Part shown: one piece after another, positions 1-8,467 of the stretch
Numbering within the stretch: the first letter of the stretch is position 1
Layout: every line of letters begins with the position of its first letter
Assembly: GCF_008692195.1 (NCBI RefSeq)
Contig: NZ_RXOM01000027.1
Location: 1-49,290 of the forward strand
Length of the DNA stretch: 49,290 nucleotides
Reading direction: 5' to 3'
DNA from: Salegentibacter sp. R32
Lineage (GTDB): Bacteria > Bacteroidota > Bacteroidia > Flavobacteriales > Flavobacteriaceae
Notes under the pieces: model-generated
Seen by the model: only the letters and a program-made list of their open reading frames with translations
Told to the model about the DNA's origin: nothing
The model's database searches: none
Made by a program: the position numbers and the translations under genes

Positions 1-151
1 TAAATAACTAACCGTATGAGAGCCTTTTCTTTGATAACTCATAATACGAAAATATAGATTTTTTCGCACTACTAAAGTGCTGCAATAAAATTGCAGGGTT
101 TAAATCCCATTTTTGAGACCAATAAAATACGTGTTTTCAATAATCCACAAA

Positions 152-184
152 AAACAAGCTTCAAAGGTTAACTTTGAAGCTTGT
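152..184 (-). terminator. Rho-independent terminator for the small minus-strand genes
   Basis: A 13-bp perfect stem (154-166 pairs with 172-184) encloses the loop GTTAA. Read on the minus strand the stem is followed by a run of T, so it should end transcripts from the small membrane-protein genes just upstream at 216-374 and possibly 438-566. Confidence 0.8.
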
Positions 185-215
185 CTGCTAAGAATCTTAA
201 TTGGTTAGTAAGTCG

Positions 216-374
216 TTAAAATTCCCACCATTCCATATAAAAACCAGAAACAGCAACTGCTATTGCTAATAAAATTAAAACGATAACTATAAAGGAAGCG
301 CCAAATTTTGTCTTCTTATTATCTTTTAAAATGTAATCTTCATGTTCTTGGTTTTTCTTCGGGTCTGCTGCCAT
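216..374 (-). CDS. Tiny single-pass membrane protein (52 aa)
   Basis: An ATG-started frame of 52 codons encodes a charged, Lys/Glu/Asp-rich N-terminal half (residues 1-23), one hydrophobic helix (about 25-46, many Ile/Val/Leu/Ala) and a short tail ending EWWEF. This is the shape of a small single-span membrane protein with a cytoplasmic polar head. I do not recognise the family. The frame is closed by a strong terminator 32 bp downstream, which supports a real transcript. A second mini-protein of similar design lies upstream on the same strand, so both may be accessory subunits or small membrane modulators; that is inference. Confidence 0.6.
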   Translation of the reverse strand: MAADPKKNQEHEDYILKDNKKTKFGASFIVIVLILLAIAVAVSGFYMEWWEF

Positions 375-437
375 ATATTGATTTTGGTTGATTAGTCAAG
401 TCCTAAGTTACAAAAAATCTCAATAACTTCTAAAAAA

Positions 438-566
438 TTAGGCAGGCATCCAATAAATTACGCCCAAAGTAATCAAGACTACAATTGCCGTAACTACACT
501 TGAAGTGACTTCCGACGTTTTACTATCTTCTTCTCTTTCTTCAGTATAAGTATTGTTGCTCATCAT
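438..566 (-). CDS. Tiny single-pass membrane protein (42 aa)
   Basis: The frame starts at either of two adjacent ATG codons (566 or 563) and encodes 42 residues: an acidic, polar head with TEEREEDSKTSE, then one hydrophobic segment from about residue 23 to 38 ending IYWMPA. Its architecture (charged head, one helix, short aromatic tail) matches the 52-residue protein downstream on the same strand, but I see no clear sequence identity. Function is unknown. A real gene is likely because the frame is compact, has hydrophobic periodicity and lies upstream of a shared terminator. No protein evidence can be given from sequence alone. Confidence 0.5.
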   Translation of the reverse strand: MMSNNTYTEEREEDSKTSEVTSSVVTAIVVLITLGVIYWMPA

Positions 567-822
567 CAATTTTTTAGGCGAATTTAGAGATTAAATACCA
601 ACTGAATATTAATAAGTTCTTAAATCACAAAACTTTAATATTGCATTAAGATTTAGATGAAAGAAAATACAAATAAGCCCGAAAGTGTTAAGTTTTTCTT
701 AATAGATTAGATTAATTCGGTTTTTCTGTGGCTATTCCTATAGTTCTATGTAGTTTCGCGCCTCAATTGAAAATTATCTTATATAGTTAATTTTCAGATT
801 TTTAAAACTGAAAAACTAAGTT

Positions 823-1251
823 ATGAGTCAAGTAAAAAACAATGACACTGTAAAAATTCATTATACCGGAAAATTAGAAGACGGTCAGGTTTTCGATAGT
901 TCTGTTGAAAGAGATCCTATCGAGTTCACTATTGGCGGCGGTCAAATAATTCCTGGTCTTGAAAAAGGTTTGATTGATATGGAAGTAAATGAAAAGAAAA
1001 CCATTCAAGTACCACAGACTGAAGCTTACGGTGATGTACAAAAAGAATTGTTTCAGGAAATTCCTAAAGACCAACTTCCTCAGGAAATCACTCCAGAAGT
1101 AGGAATGGGCTTAGTAGCTAAGAATCCTGATGGTTCTGAGCGTCAACTTAGAGTTGCTGAAGTAAAAGATGAATCAATCATCATTGATGCTAATCACCCA
1201 CTTGCCGGAAAAGATTTAATCTTTGACGTGGAAGTAGTTGAGATAAAATAA
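823..1251 (+). CDS. FKBP-type peptidyl-prolyl cis-trans isomerase, SlyD-like
   Basis: The 142-residue protein catalyses cis-trans isomerisation of X-Pro bonds and probably acts as a cytoplasmic folding helper; there is no signal peptide. The N-terminal FKBP core is clear (VKIHYTGKLEDGQVFDSS near residues 10-27, then GGGQIIPGLEKGL near 38-50). As in SlyD, an insert-in-flap domain interrupts the FKBP fold from about residue 65 to 120. The His/Cys-rich metal-binding tail of enterobacterial SlyD is absent, which is usual outside Proteobacteria. It is monocistronic, with its own terminator at 1274-1308. Confidence 0.93.
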   Translation: MSQVKNNDTVKIHYTGKLEDGQVFDSSVERDPIEFTIGGGQIIPGLEKGLIDMEVNEKKTIQVPQTEAYGDVQKELFQEIPKDQLPQEITPEVGMGLVAKNPDGSERQLRVAEVKDESIIIDANHPLAGKDLIFDVEVVEIK

Positions 1252-1273
1252 TATTTTCTAATATTTCTCGTTT

Positions 1274-1308
1274 AATCACAGGTAGTTTTTGCTGCCTGTG
1301 ATTTTTTT
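1274..1308 (+). terminator. Rho-independent terminator after the FKBP gene
   Basis: The stem ATCACAGG/CCTGTGAT, extended by a weaker TAG/CTG step, encloses a T-rich loop and is followed by seven T. It lies about 25 bp past the stop codon of the isomerase gene. Confidence 0.85.
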
Positions 1309-1415
1309 ATTTATAGTGGTATCAATTTTATCTATGGTAAAATTTGGAAATTTCAGTAAAATATGTTATAATGAATTTCGATATCACTTACAAACAATAA
1401 TTTAGATAAGATAAT

Positions 1416-2282
1416 ATGAGACAACTTAAAATTACCAAGCAGGTTACCAACAGAGAATCTAAGTCTTTAGATAAATACCTTCAAGATATTAGCAAGGTAG
1501 ATTTAATTACTGCAGACGAAGAGGTAGAGTTGGCCCAGCGCATTAGGGAAGGCGACCAACGTGCTTTAGAAAAACTAACTAATGCTAACCTCAGGTTTGT
1601 TGTTTCGGTGGCTAAACAGTACCAAAATCAAGGTTTAAAATTACCAGATTTAATTAACGAAGGTAATGTAGGTTTAGTAAAAGCAGCTAAACGTTTTGAT
1701 GAAACCCGTGGTTTTAAGTTTATTTCTTACGCAGTTTGGTGGATTAGACAGTCCATTTTACAAGCCTTAGCAGAACAATCCCGTGTAGTAAGATTGCCTC
1801 TGAATAAAATTGGGGTCATCAATAAAATCAATAAAGCTTACTCACAATTAGAACAATCACTAGAAAGAGCCCCTTCTGCCAATGAAGTTGCAAAAGAATT
1901 AGATATGCCGACCTCCCAAGTAAAAGCGGCAATGAAAAATTCTGGAAGACACCTTTCAATGGATGCTCCATTTAAAGAAGGTGAAAACGACTCTAATTTA
2001 TATGATGTATTAAGTTCTGGTGAATCTCCCAATCCTGATGACGATTTAATGCAAGATTCATTAAGTATTGAGATTAATAGAGCTTTAGATACTTTATCTA
2101 CCCGAGAAGCCGATGTAATTCGGTTAAATTACGGTATTGGTAACCAACCGGCGATGACGCTTCAAGAAATTGGAGATACCTTCGATTTAAGTAGAGAGCG
2201 TGTAAGACAAATTCGAGAAAAAGGAATTAGACGTTTAAAGCACCAGTCTAAAAATAAAATCTTAAAAAAATATTTAGGTTAA
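1416..2282 (+). CDS. rpoD: Primary RNA polymerase sigma factor (RpoD/SigA)
   Basis: This is the housekeeping sigma factor of Bacteroidota: 288 residues, lacking the long acidic N-terminal region of proteobacterial sigma-70. Region 1.2 ([22 protein letters not shown]) starts near residue 19. Region 2 holds [17 protein letters not shown] and [16 protein letters not shown], the core-binding and -10-recognition helices. Regions 3 and 4 follow, with a C-terminal helix-turn-helix containing [20 protein letters not shown]. It probably recognises the TTG / TAnnTTTG promoters seen elsewhere in this window. A convergent, shared terminator separates it from the aldo/keto reductase gene. Confidence 0.97.
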   Translation: MRQLKITKQVTNRESKSLDKYLQDISKVDLITADEEVELAQRIREGDQRALEKLTNANLRFVVSVAKQYQNQGLKLPDLINEGNVGLVKAAKRFDETRGFKFISYAVWWIRQSILQALAEQSRVVRLPLNKIGVINKINKAYSQLEQSLERAPSANEVAKELDMPTSQVKAAMKNSGRHLSMDAPFKEGENDSNLYDVLSSGESPNPDDDLMQDSLSIEINRALDTLSTREADVIRLNYGIGNQPAMTLQEIGDTFDLSRERVRQIREKGIRRLKHQSKNKILKKYLG

Positions 2283-2287
2283 AAAAT

Positions 2288-2319
2288 AAAAAAGCGTGGA
2301 AAAATTTCCACGCTTTTTT
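2288..2319. terminator. Bidirectional terminator between rpoD and the reductase operon
   Basis: A 15-bp perfect inverted repeat centred on GCGTGGAAA/TTTCCACGC is flanked by A-runs on the left and T-runs on the right. It can therefore terminate both rpoD on the plus strand and the converging aldo/keto reductase operon on the minus strand. Confidence 0.9.
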
Positions 2320-2339
2320 TATGGTTCTATCTATAGGAA

Positions 2340-3290
2340 TTACTTCTTGCTTATTTCTGTTAACCTATTCATTTCTTGTTCCGATAAATTTACAGAAACT
2401 GCTTCATCAAATGCTTTTAAATGAGAAGATTTTGTTGCACTCGCAATTGGTGCCGTAACTCCGGGTCGATTCATAACCCAAGCCAAAGCAACGCCGGCAT
2501 TGGAAATTTGATGCGCTTCAGAAATTTCATCTAAAACTCCTAACACTTCCAGTCCTCTCCTATTCAAATACTTTTCTACGAAGCTTTTTCTTTGCTTTCC
2601 TTCAAAATCATCTTCTTTTCTGTATTTTCCGGTAAGAAAACCACTGGCCAACGAAAAATAAGTAGTTACTCCAACATTATTTTCAGTACAGATAGATTTA
2701 ATGTCGCCTTCAAAACCTTCACGTTCCATTAAATTATATTGTTGCTGAAACACTTGATACTTCGGTAAATCTTTATTTTTAGAAGCATCCAAAGAATCCT
2801 GTAACCTTTCAGCCGATAAATTTGAAGCACCAATGTACCTTACTTTTCCTTGGTCTATTAATTTCTGATATGCTTCTAAGGTTTCTTCCACAAGAGTTTT
2901 ATCGTCATCCCAATGCGTATAGTATAAATCAATATAATCGGTTTGAAGTCTTTTTAGAGAATCTTCAACAGCCGATAAAATATAGGATTTGGAAATGTCC
3001 TTATGTCCTTGTCCCATATCAGAACCTACTTTGGTATGCAAGTTAATTTGCTCTCGCACTCCTCGTTCTTTCATCCATTTTCCTAAAATAGTTTCAGATT
3101 CCCCTCCACTATTTCCATCGGCCCAACGAGAATACACATCGGCCGTATCGATGGTATCATAACCTTTTTCTAATAGCTCATCGAGCATTTTAAAGGATTC
3201 TTTTTCATCTAAGGTCCAACCAAAAACATTTCCTCCGAAAATAATAGGAGCTGTTTTCAGTTCTGTATTTCCTAAATTTTTCTTTTTCAT
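2340..3290 (-). CDS. Aldo/keto reductase
   Basis: A 316-residue NADPH-dependent oxidoreductase of the aldo/keto reductase superfamily. Family signatures are visible: GGNVFGWTLDE near residue 19, the catalytic DTADVYS stretch with the active-site Asp and Tyr near 48-54, HTKVG with the catalytic Lys near 86, then the His in YYTHWDD near 125. The YIGASNLSAERL and ALAWVMNRPGV segments form the C-terminal cofactor-binding part. The substrate is unknown. It lies 11 bp downstream of an SDR gene on the same strand, so the two reductases are probably co-transcribed. The pair may serve carbonyl detoxification or sugar metabolism; this is inference. Confidence 0.93.
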   Translation of the reverse strand: MKKKNLGNTELKTAPIIFGGNVFGWTLDEKESFKMLDELLEKGYDTIDTADVYSRWADGNSGGESETILGKWMKERGVREQINLHTKVGSDMGQGHKDISKSYILSAVEDSLKRLQTDYIDLYYTHWDDDKTLVEETLEAYQKLIDQGKVRYIGASNLSAERLQDSLDASKNKDLPKYQVFQQQYNLMEREGFEGDIKSICTENNVGVTTYFSLASGFLTGKYRKEDDFEGKQRKSFVEKYLNRRGLEVLGVLDEISEAHQISNAGVALAWVMNRPGVTAPIASATKSSHLKAFDEAVSVNLSEQEMNRLTEISKK

Positions 3291-3301
3291 TTTTTCCTAT
3301 A

Positions 3302-4027
3302 TTATTTTTGAGGTGGTTGTGCCGGTCTTATTTCAATTTTACTAGGTAAAGCACGTTTATTCATTTTGAATAAATCAACAACCAATTCTCCTAAATCTTC
3401 AATTTGAATTTTCCAGGCTTGTTCATCTTTCTTCGCCTCAGGATCGTTTCCATTAAAATGTGTAGAAACTGAACCCGGCATAATGGTAGAAACATTAATT
3501 CCATCTTGGCGCAAATCCAACATCACCGATTGGGTAAAACCGGTTAATCCAAATTTACTGGCGTTATATGCGGCTCCACCGGCAAAAAAGTTAGTTCCCG
3601 CTAAACTGGAAATGGTAATAAAATAACCTTTTGATTTTTTAAGTTCTTCCAACGAAGATTTAATGGTATAAAATACCCCGGTTAAATTGGTATCGATAGT
3701 TTCCCGCCATTGCCTGTCAGTTAATTCTCCAATACTTCCAAAATGGCCTAAACCAGCGTTGGCAATTACATAATCTACTTGCCCAAATTCTTCTACGGTT
3801 CTTCTTATGGCTTCTTCTTGGTCGATTAAATTTCGAACATCTGCTTTTAAACCTAAAGCTTTTGCATCATCAGTAGTTAATTGATTCGCCGCATCTTCTG
3901 CCGACTGCAAAGAACGACTGGTAATTGCAACATTTACTCCTTCATTAATTAAAGCTTCTGCAATTCCGTAGCCAATCCCCTTGCTTCCTCCAGTGATAAA
4001 AGCTGTTTTATTTTTAAGATTACTCAT
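3302..4027 (-). CDS. Short-chain dehydrogenase/reductase (SDR)
   Basis: The classical SDR fold is evident: glycine-rich TGGSKGIGYGIA NAD(P) site near the N-terminus, NAGLG, the catalytic Ser in the TISSLAG region and the Tyr/Lys pair in YNASKFG. I place the start at the ATG at 4027, giving MSNLKNKTAFITGG, because SDR proteins begin just before the Rossmann strand. An in-frame upstream ATG at 4081 would add 18 non-conserved residues. It is the first gene of a likely two-gene operon with the aldo/keto reductase. The substrate cannot be inferred. Confidence 0.92.
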   Translation of the reverse strand: MSNLKNKTAFITGGSKGIGYGIAEALINEGVNVAITSRSLQSAEDAANQLTTDDAKALGLKADVRNLIDQEEAIRRTVEEFGQVDYVIANAGLGHFGSIGELTDRQWRETIDTNLTGVFYTIKSSLEELKKSKGYFITISSLAGTNFFAGGAAYNASKFGLTGFTQSVMLDLRQDGINVSTIMPGSVSTHFNGNDPEAKKDEQAWKIQIEDLGELVVDLFKMNKRALPSKIEIRPAQPPQK

Positions 4028-4210
4028 AGTTATTAGTTTTTCTGTTGAATGATTAAAGATATTATAGAATATACTTTTCATCGAGAATCTTAAAGCCTTT
4101 TGGAAGAATTTAACGTTCGTAAAATTTGCTGTTAAACTTAATTAAATTAATTCTCCCTTTTGCAAAATCTCTTGTACATTCAAAATCCAAAAACAACTAA
4201 CCAGCTGAAA

Positions 4211-4981
4211 ATGAAAAGTTCTACAAAAAAAATTGCAAAGTTTGGCTTAGCCGCCAAAGGTCTTATTTATTTAATTTCCGGAATATTAACCTTACTAGCC
4301 GCCTTAAATATGGGCGGAGCTCTTTCCGGTAAATTTCAAGTATTAGATTTTTTACAAAAACAACCCTTAGGGAATGTTATCTTAATTATTTTAGCTTTAG
4401 GACTCGTCTCCTACTCTATTTGGCGATTTATTCAAAGTTTTAGTGACCCAGAAAATCACGGAAGCGATACCAAAGGAATGGTAAAACGGATAGGTTTTGC
4501 CGTAAGTGCAATTATTTACCTGGTAGTAGCAGGAATTGCGGTCAAAAAAGTAGTCGCCGGTTCTGGAGGTTCCGGTGGAAAAAATTATGTAGATATGTTT
4601 GGCCCAACGGTAGTCACCATCGCTTTTGTAATCATTGGGATTGCGTTGGCAGGAAAAGCCATTTTTCACTTTAAAAAAGCAGTTGATAAAAAGTTTTTAA
4701 AAGAATTTTTTATCGACGGACTAAAATTTCATAAACTAGCCAAATATGCAGGCTATTTTGGGTATTATGCTAGAGCAGTTGTGGTAGGAATTATCGCTTT
4801 TTTCTTCTTGAAAGCAGGATTATATTCTGGCCAAAACGAAATTAAAGGAACTCAAGAAGCATTTTCTTTCTTACAAGATTCTAGTTATGGTACAATTTTA
4901 ATGGCTTTGGTCTCGGCAGGATTGGCAAGTTATGGTATTTTTGTCCTTTTATTGTCTAAGTACAAAAAGTTTGACGATTAA
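4211..4981 (+). CDS. DUF1206 integral membrane protein
   Basis: The protein has about 256 residues from the preferred ATG at 4211 (MKSSTKKIAKFGLAAKGLIY); a longer in-frame start at 4160 adds 17 polar residues. It contains three repeats of a DUF1206 module, each with two hydrophobic helices. Repeat starts are visible at KIAKFGLAAKGLIYL, VKRIGFAVSAIIYLVV and KYAGYFGYYARAVVVG. About six transmembrane helices are expected. The biochemical role of DUF1206 is not known. It sits 13 bp upstream of the penicillin-binding protein gene and is probably co-transcribed with it, suggesting an envelope role (inference). Confidence 0.88.
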   Translation: MKSSTKKIAKFGLAAKGLIYLISGILTLLAALNMGGALSGKFQVLDFLQKQPLGNVILIILALGLVSYSIWRFIQSFSDPENHGSDTKGMVKRIGFAVSAIIYLVVAGIAVKKVVAGSGGSGGKNYVDMFGPTVVTIAFVIIGIALAGKAIFHFKKAVDKKFLKEFFIDGLKFHKLAKYAGYFGYYARAVVVGIIAFFFLKAGLYSGQNEIKGTQEAFSFLQDSSYGTILMALVSAGLASYGIFVLLLSKYKKFDD

Positions 4982-4994
4982 CTAATTAGAATAT

Positions 4995-7277
4995 ATGCTG
5001 AAAAAGTTTTTCAAAAACAAATGGGTAAAGCGCCTACTCTATTTGTTTTTAATTTTAATAGTTGCTTTTGCAAGCTTCTACGGAAGTATCTACTTTGGGT
5101 TTTGGGGTAAACTTCCTACCAAAAAAGAGTTAAGTGAACTCAAACAAAGTCAAGCCACACAAGTTTTAGATAAAGACGAAAAGCTCATTGGGAAATATTA
5201 TGTTTTCGATAGGCAATCGGTTTCTTATCAAGATTTTCCTCAGCATTTAATCGATGCGTTGGTAGCTACTGAAGACGTCCGGTTTTACGAACATGACGGA
5301 GTAGATAATCAAAGTTTACTACGGGTATTTTTTAAAACAATTTTAATGGCCGATGAATCTTCGGGCGGTGGAAGCACCATCACTTTACAATTAGCTAAAA
5401 ATCTTTTTGGTCGAAAAAATTATGGCTCTTTAGGAATTGTAGTCAATAAAATCAGGGAAAGTATTGTTGCTAAACGCATCGAAGAAATTTATTCCAAACA
5501 AGAAATCCTTACGCTTTATTTCAACACGGTTCCATTTAGTGATAATACCTACGGAATTGAAAGTGCTTCGGTTAAATTTTTCAACAAACATACTCGGGAC
5601 TTAACTTTAGCTGAAGCAGCGACTTTAGTAGGTTCTTTAAAAGCAAACCATAGTTATAATCCTAGATTGTTCCCAGAAAGAAGTCAACTTCGTCGGGATG
5701 TGGTTTTACAGCAAATGGTGAAGTATGATTTTATTTCTGAAGCAAAAGGAAGTAAAGCCATGCAACAGAAGATAGTTTTAGATTACCAATATTATGCTCC
5801 CAATCAAGGAGTAGCTCCTTATTTTCGGGCAGTTATCCAAAAAAAATTACAGCATTTAATTGACGAAAAGGATTTAAAGAAATCCGATGGTGCTGCTTAC
5901 AATATTTATCGCGACGGATTAAAAGTTCACACCACTTTAGATTTAACCATGCAAAAATATGCTGAAGAAGCGATGCGTTCCCATATGGAGAAACTTCAGC
6001 AGCAATATGAAAAAGCCTACGGAAATAACGCTCCGTGGCTTGTCAATAAAAAAATTATAGAAAGTAATAAGAAGAAACTAAAGCGCTACAAACAATTAAA
6101 AGATCAAGGTCTATCTGATGAAGAAATTGAAGATAGTTTGACCCAAAAACGGGAAATGGAGTTTTTTGAATGGGAAGAAAACAGAGTGGTTCAAGCCTCT
6201 ACTCTAGATAGTTTACAGCATTACTTAAAATTTCTAAACAGCGGAATGGTCGCTTTAGAACCTACTACAGGAGCGGTAAGAACTTATATTGGCGGGATTG
6301 ATTATCGTTATTTTAAATATGACCACGTAAGCCAAAGTAAACGCCAAGTAGGTTCTACTTTTAAACCTTTTGTTTATACCGCAGCTATTGAAAACGGAAT
6401 GAAACCTTGCACTTACTTTCCGGTGAAAGCAGTTACTTATACCGATGTGGATAATTGGACGCCAAAAAATGCAGATGGCCTCAACGATCCCGATTTAAAT
6501 TATTCCTTAGAAAAAGCCTTGAGCAATTCGGTAAATACCATTGCGGTAAAAGTATTGAATGAAGTTGGGATTGAAAAAGTGATTCAACTTGCCCACGATA
6601 TGGGAATTGAAAGTGAAATTGAAAAAGTGCCTTCCATTGCCTTAGGAACGGAAGATTTAGGTTTATTGGAACTGGCAAAAGCTTATACTTCTTTTGTAAA
6701 TGAAAGCAAGCCCACTACTCCATTTTTTATTACCAAAATTGAAGATAAAAACGGAAATATTATTGCTGAATTTCAACCTGAAAATGAAAAAGTAAAACCT
6801 GTTTATAGCGATTATACACGGCAAGTCATGCTGGAGTTTATGAAAGCTACGATTAATGAAGGAACCGCCACCCGATTAAGAAATACGTATGGCTTAAGAA
6901 ATGACATCGCCGGAAAAACAGGGACTACACAAGATAATAAAGATGGTTGGTTTGTAGGCATCACACCTCAATTGGTGACGGTAACTTGGGTAGGTAACGA
7001 TGACCAACGCATTGGATTCAGCAGTACAAGAATTGGTCAAGGAGCAAATTCTGCCTTACCTATTTTTGGTGGTTTTATGCAAAAACTAAACGCCGATGAG
7101 GACTTTAATAAAATCACTAACGCTCATTTTGAGAGACCTGACAGTGAAGTGTTAAGTGATTTAGATTGCGAAAGAGCTAAAGAAGACGGCTTCTTTAAAA
7201 AATTATTTGGCGGAAATAAGGATGAAAAAGAATTTAAAAAGAGAAAAAGAAAAAAGGTGGTATTTTCTCTTTTCTGA
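4995..7277 (+). CDS. mrcA: Penicillin-binding protein 1A, bifunctional glycosyltransferase/transpeptidase
   Basis: A 760-residue class A PBP polymerises glycan strands and cross-links peptides in the periplasm. One N-terminal anchor helix (about 13-33) precedes the GT51 domain, with EDVRFYEHDGVD near 92-103 carrying the catalytic Glu, and GGGSTITLQLAKNL. The transpeptidase domain has SxxK in GSTFKPF near 453-456, SxN in LSNSVNT near 510, and KTG in KTGTTQDNKDGWF near 640. The tail is very basic. The final residues may be affected by a frameshift in an A-rich tract; see findings. It is downstream of the DUF1206 gene. Confidence 0.96.
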   Translation: MLKKFFKNKWVKRLLYLFLILIVAFASFYGSIYFGFWGKLPTKKELSELKQSQATQVLDKDEKLIGKYYVFDRQSVSYQDFPQHLIDALVATEDVRFYEHDGVDNQSLLRVFFKTILMADESSGGGSTITLQLAKNLFGRKNYGSLGIVVNKIRESIVAKRIEEIYSKQEILTLYFNTVPFSDNTYGIESASVKFFNKHTRDLTLAEAATLVGSLKANHSYNPRLFPERSQLRRDVVLQQMVKYDFISEAKGSKAMQQKIVLDYQYYAPNQGVAPYFRAVIQKKLQHLIDEKDLKKSDGAAYNIYRDGLKVHTTLDLTMQKYAEEAMRSHMEKLQQQYEKAYGNNAPWLVNKKIIESNKKKLKRYKQLKDQGLSDEEIEDSLTQKREMEFFEWEENRVVQASTLDSLQHYLKFLNSGMVALEPTTGAVRTYIGGIDYRYFKYDHVSQSKRQVGSTFKPFVYTAAIENGMKPCTYFPVKAVTYTDVDNWTPKNADGLNDPDLNYSLEKALSNSVNTIAVKVLNEVGIEKVIQLAHDMGIESEIEKVPSIALGTEDLGLLELAKAYTSFVNESKPTTPFFITKIEDKNGNIIAEFQPENEKVKPVYSDYTRQVMLEFMKATINEGTATRLRNTYGLRNDIAGKTGTTQDNKDGWFVGITPQLVTVTWVGNDDQRIGFSSTRIGQGANSALPIFGGFMQKLNADEDFNKITNAHFERPDSEVLSDLDCERAKEDGFFKKLFGGNKDEKEFKKRKRKKVVFSLF

Positions 7278-7384
7278 AAGGGAAAAAGGATAAAGAGTAG
7301 TTTCATTTAATGATATTTAGATTTAAGTAAACATTGAAAGCTAATTGAATTTGTAAAATATTTTTGTGCCTAAGATTCCATTTA

Positions 7385-7510
7385 AGAAGCATTTCGATAC
7401 AAATTTTCCTTGAAAATTCACTCAATGCCCAAAAGCTTGTGAAAATTCTGTATCGAGACTAAGGTTTGGAAATTTAATCATAAAGCCTGTTCTCGATACA
7501 TTTTTTTCAC
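7385..7510. repeat. REP-like intergenic inverted repeat
   Basis: TGTATCGAGA at 7449-7458 is the exact reverse complement of TCTCGATACA at 7491-7500, making a stem with a 32-nt loop. A further partial copy, TTTCGATACA, lies near 7393-7402, preceded by AAGCA and followed by TTGAAAATTCACTC. The same arms and flanking words recur at 27.75-28.04 kb. It lies in the convergent gap between the PBP1A gene and the SdiA-regulated-like gene. No coding potential is apparent in this gap. Confidence 0.75.
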
Positions 7511-7552
7511 TTTGTTACAAAAAAACACTTAAATAGGTCAATCTTCAATCAC

Positions 7553-8467
7553 TTATTGAAGTGAATCTTTTTTAGCCGTTTGCGTACTATCTTTAGATTT
7601 TTCGTTAATTACTACTTCCAGAATATTGGCCGGTTGCCATTCGCCTTCATTGGAAATAAAGGTTTTTCCATCGGGGTCAAAAGTGATTCCTTCGGGTTGT
7701 GGAAAATCGGAAGGATTAAAAATATAAAGGTTTTTAGGCTTCCAATTATCCGATAAGATTAAAAGCTTCCCAATAACACCATCCAACATATAAATATCTC
7801 CTGTTTTTGGATGAATTTGAATTTCTGAAGTCCTGAACACTTTTGGGGTTCCCGCACTTTCTAATCCTTCAAAAATAGGGTCGTCGTAGGCTAACTCATA
7901 AATAGGTGCATCTGTAAGTTGCTTAGAACCTAATCTAAATTCAAAAACGGGTTTAAATTCATTATCATCATTAGCACCATTGCTTTTAGCGGCCATTAAC
8001 AATCGGTCTTTCTTTTTATCATAACAAAGTCCTTCAAAATCATATTTAAAAGACATTTTGGTATCAAATTTTTCAATTACAGGGTTTTCTACACGAATAT
8101 CATCAATGCTAAAAATTTTTCCGTCACTTCTCATAATATAGGCTGCATTCCCCACCATCGCTAAACCTTCAAAATCATCGTTTTCAGCAAAGCTGATACG
8201 CTTTTCTATTTCTTTACTTACCAAATTATAAATAAACAAATCGCCTACTTCATCTTGAACACAGGCAATTCGTTCTTCATCTAAATAGGCAATTGCGGAA
8301 ACTTCTTCCAAAACCCGGGGCAATTCCCATTTATTGGCAATTTTAATATGCTCTGCATTGGTATATTCTATATAATATTTGTCGCGCGTAAACCAATAGA
8401 TAATCCCAACAAAAAGTAAGATTCCAGCGGTTATATAAAAAGGCGGACTTTTAAAATAATCTTTCAT
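7553..8467 (-). CDS. SdiA-regulated-like membrane-anchored beta-propeller protein
   Basis: A 304-residue protein with one N-terminal membrane helix (about 9-26) and an extracytoplasmic domain resembling the SdiA-regulated (YjiK) family. Conserved-looking blocks are LPRVLEEVSAIAYLDEERIACVQDEVG, here split across residues 49-75, NDDFEGLAMVG, YDFEGLCYD, HPKTGDIYMLDG and FPQPEGITFDPDGKTFISNEG. Repeated E-G-[LI] motifs are typical of the propeller blades. The biochemical role is unknown; some homologues are treated as esterase-like or phytase-like proteins. Its start overlaps the end of the upstream FUSC gene by 17 bp, so translation is probably coupled. Confidence 0.8.
   Translation of the reverse strand: MKDYFKSPPFYITAGILLFVGIIYWFTRDKYYIEYTNAEHIKIANKWELPRVLEEVSAIAYLDEERIACVQDEVGDLFIYNLVSKEIEKRISFAENDDFEGLAMVGNAAYIMRSDGKIFSIDDIRVENPVIEKFDTKMSFKYDFEGLCYDKKKDRLLMAAKSNGANDDNEFKPVFEFRLGSKQLTDAPIYELAYDDPIFEGLESAGTPKVFRTSEIQIHPKTGDIYMLDGVIGKLLILSDNWKPKNLYIFNPSDFPQPEGITFDPDGKTFISNEGEWQPANILEVVINEKSKDSTQTAKKDSLQ

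Noticed and set aside
38-120. A tRNA-like series of hairpins ending in GACCA, with CTCATAA able to pair with TTTTGAG, a GCAC/GTGC arm and a GGGTTTAAATCCC arm
   Set aside because: The D arm lacks the GG pair, the anticodon loop lacks U33, the T stem pairs only three bases and the T loop has T where C56 should be. It is not a credible functional tRNA.
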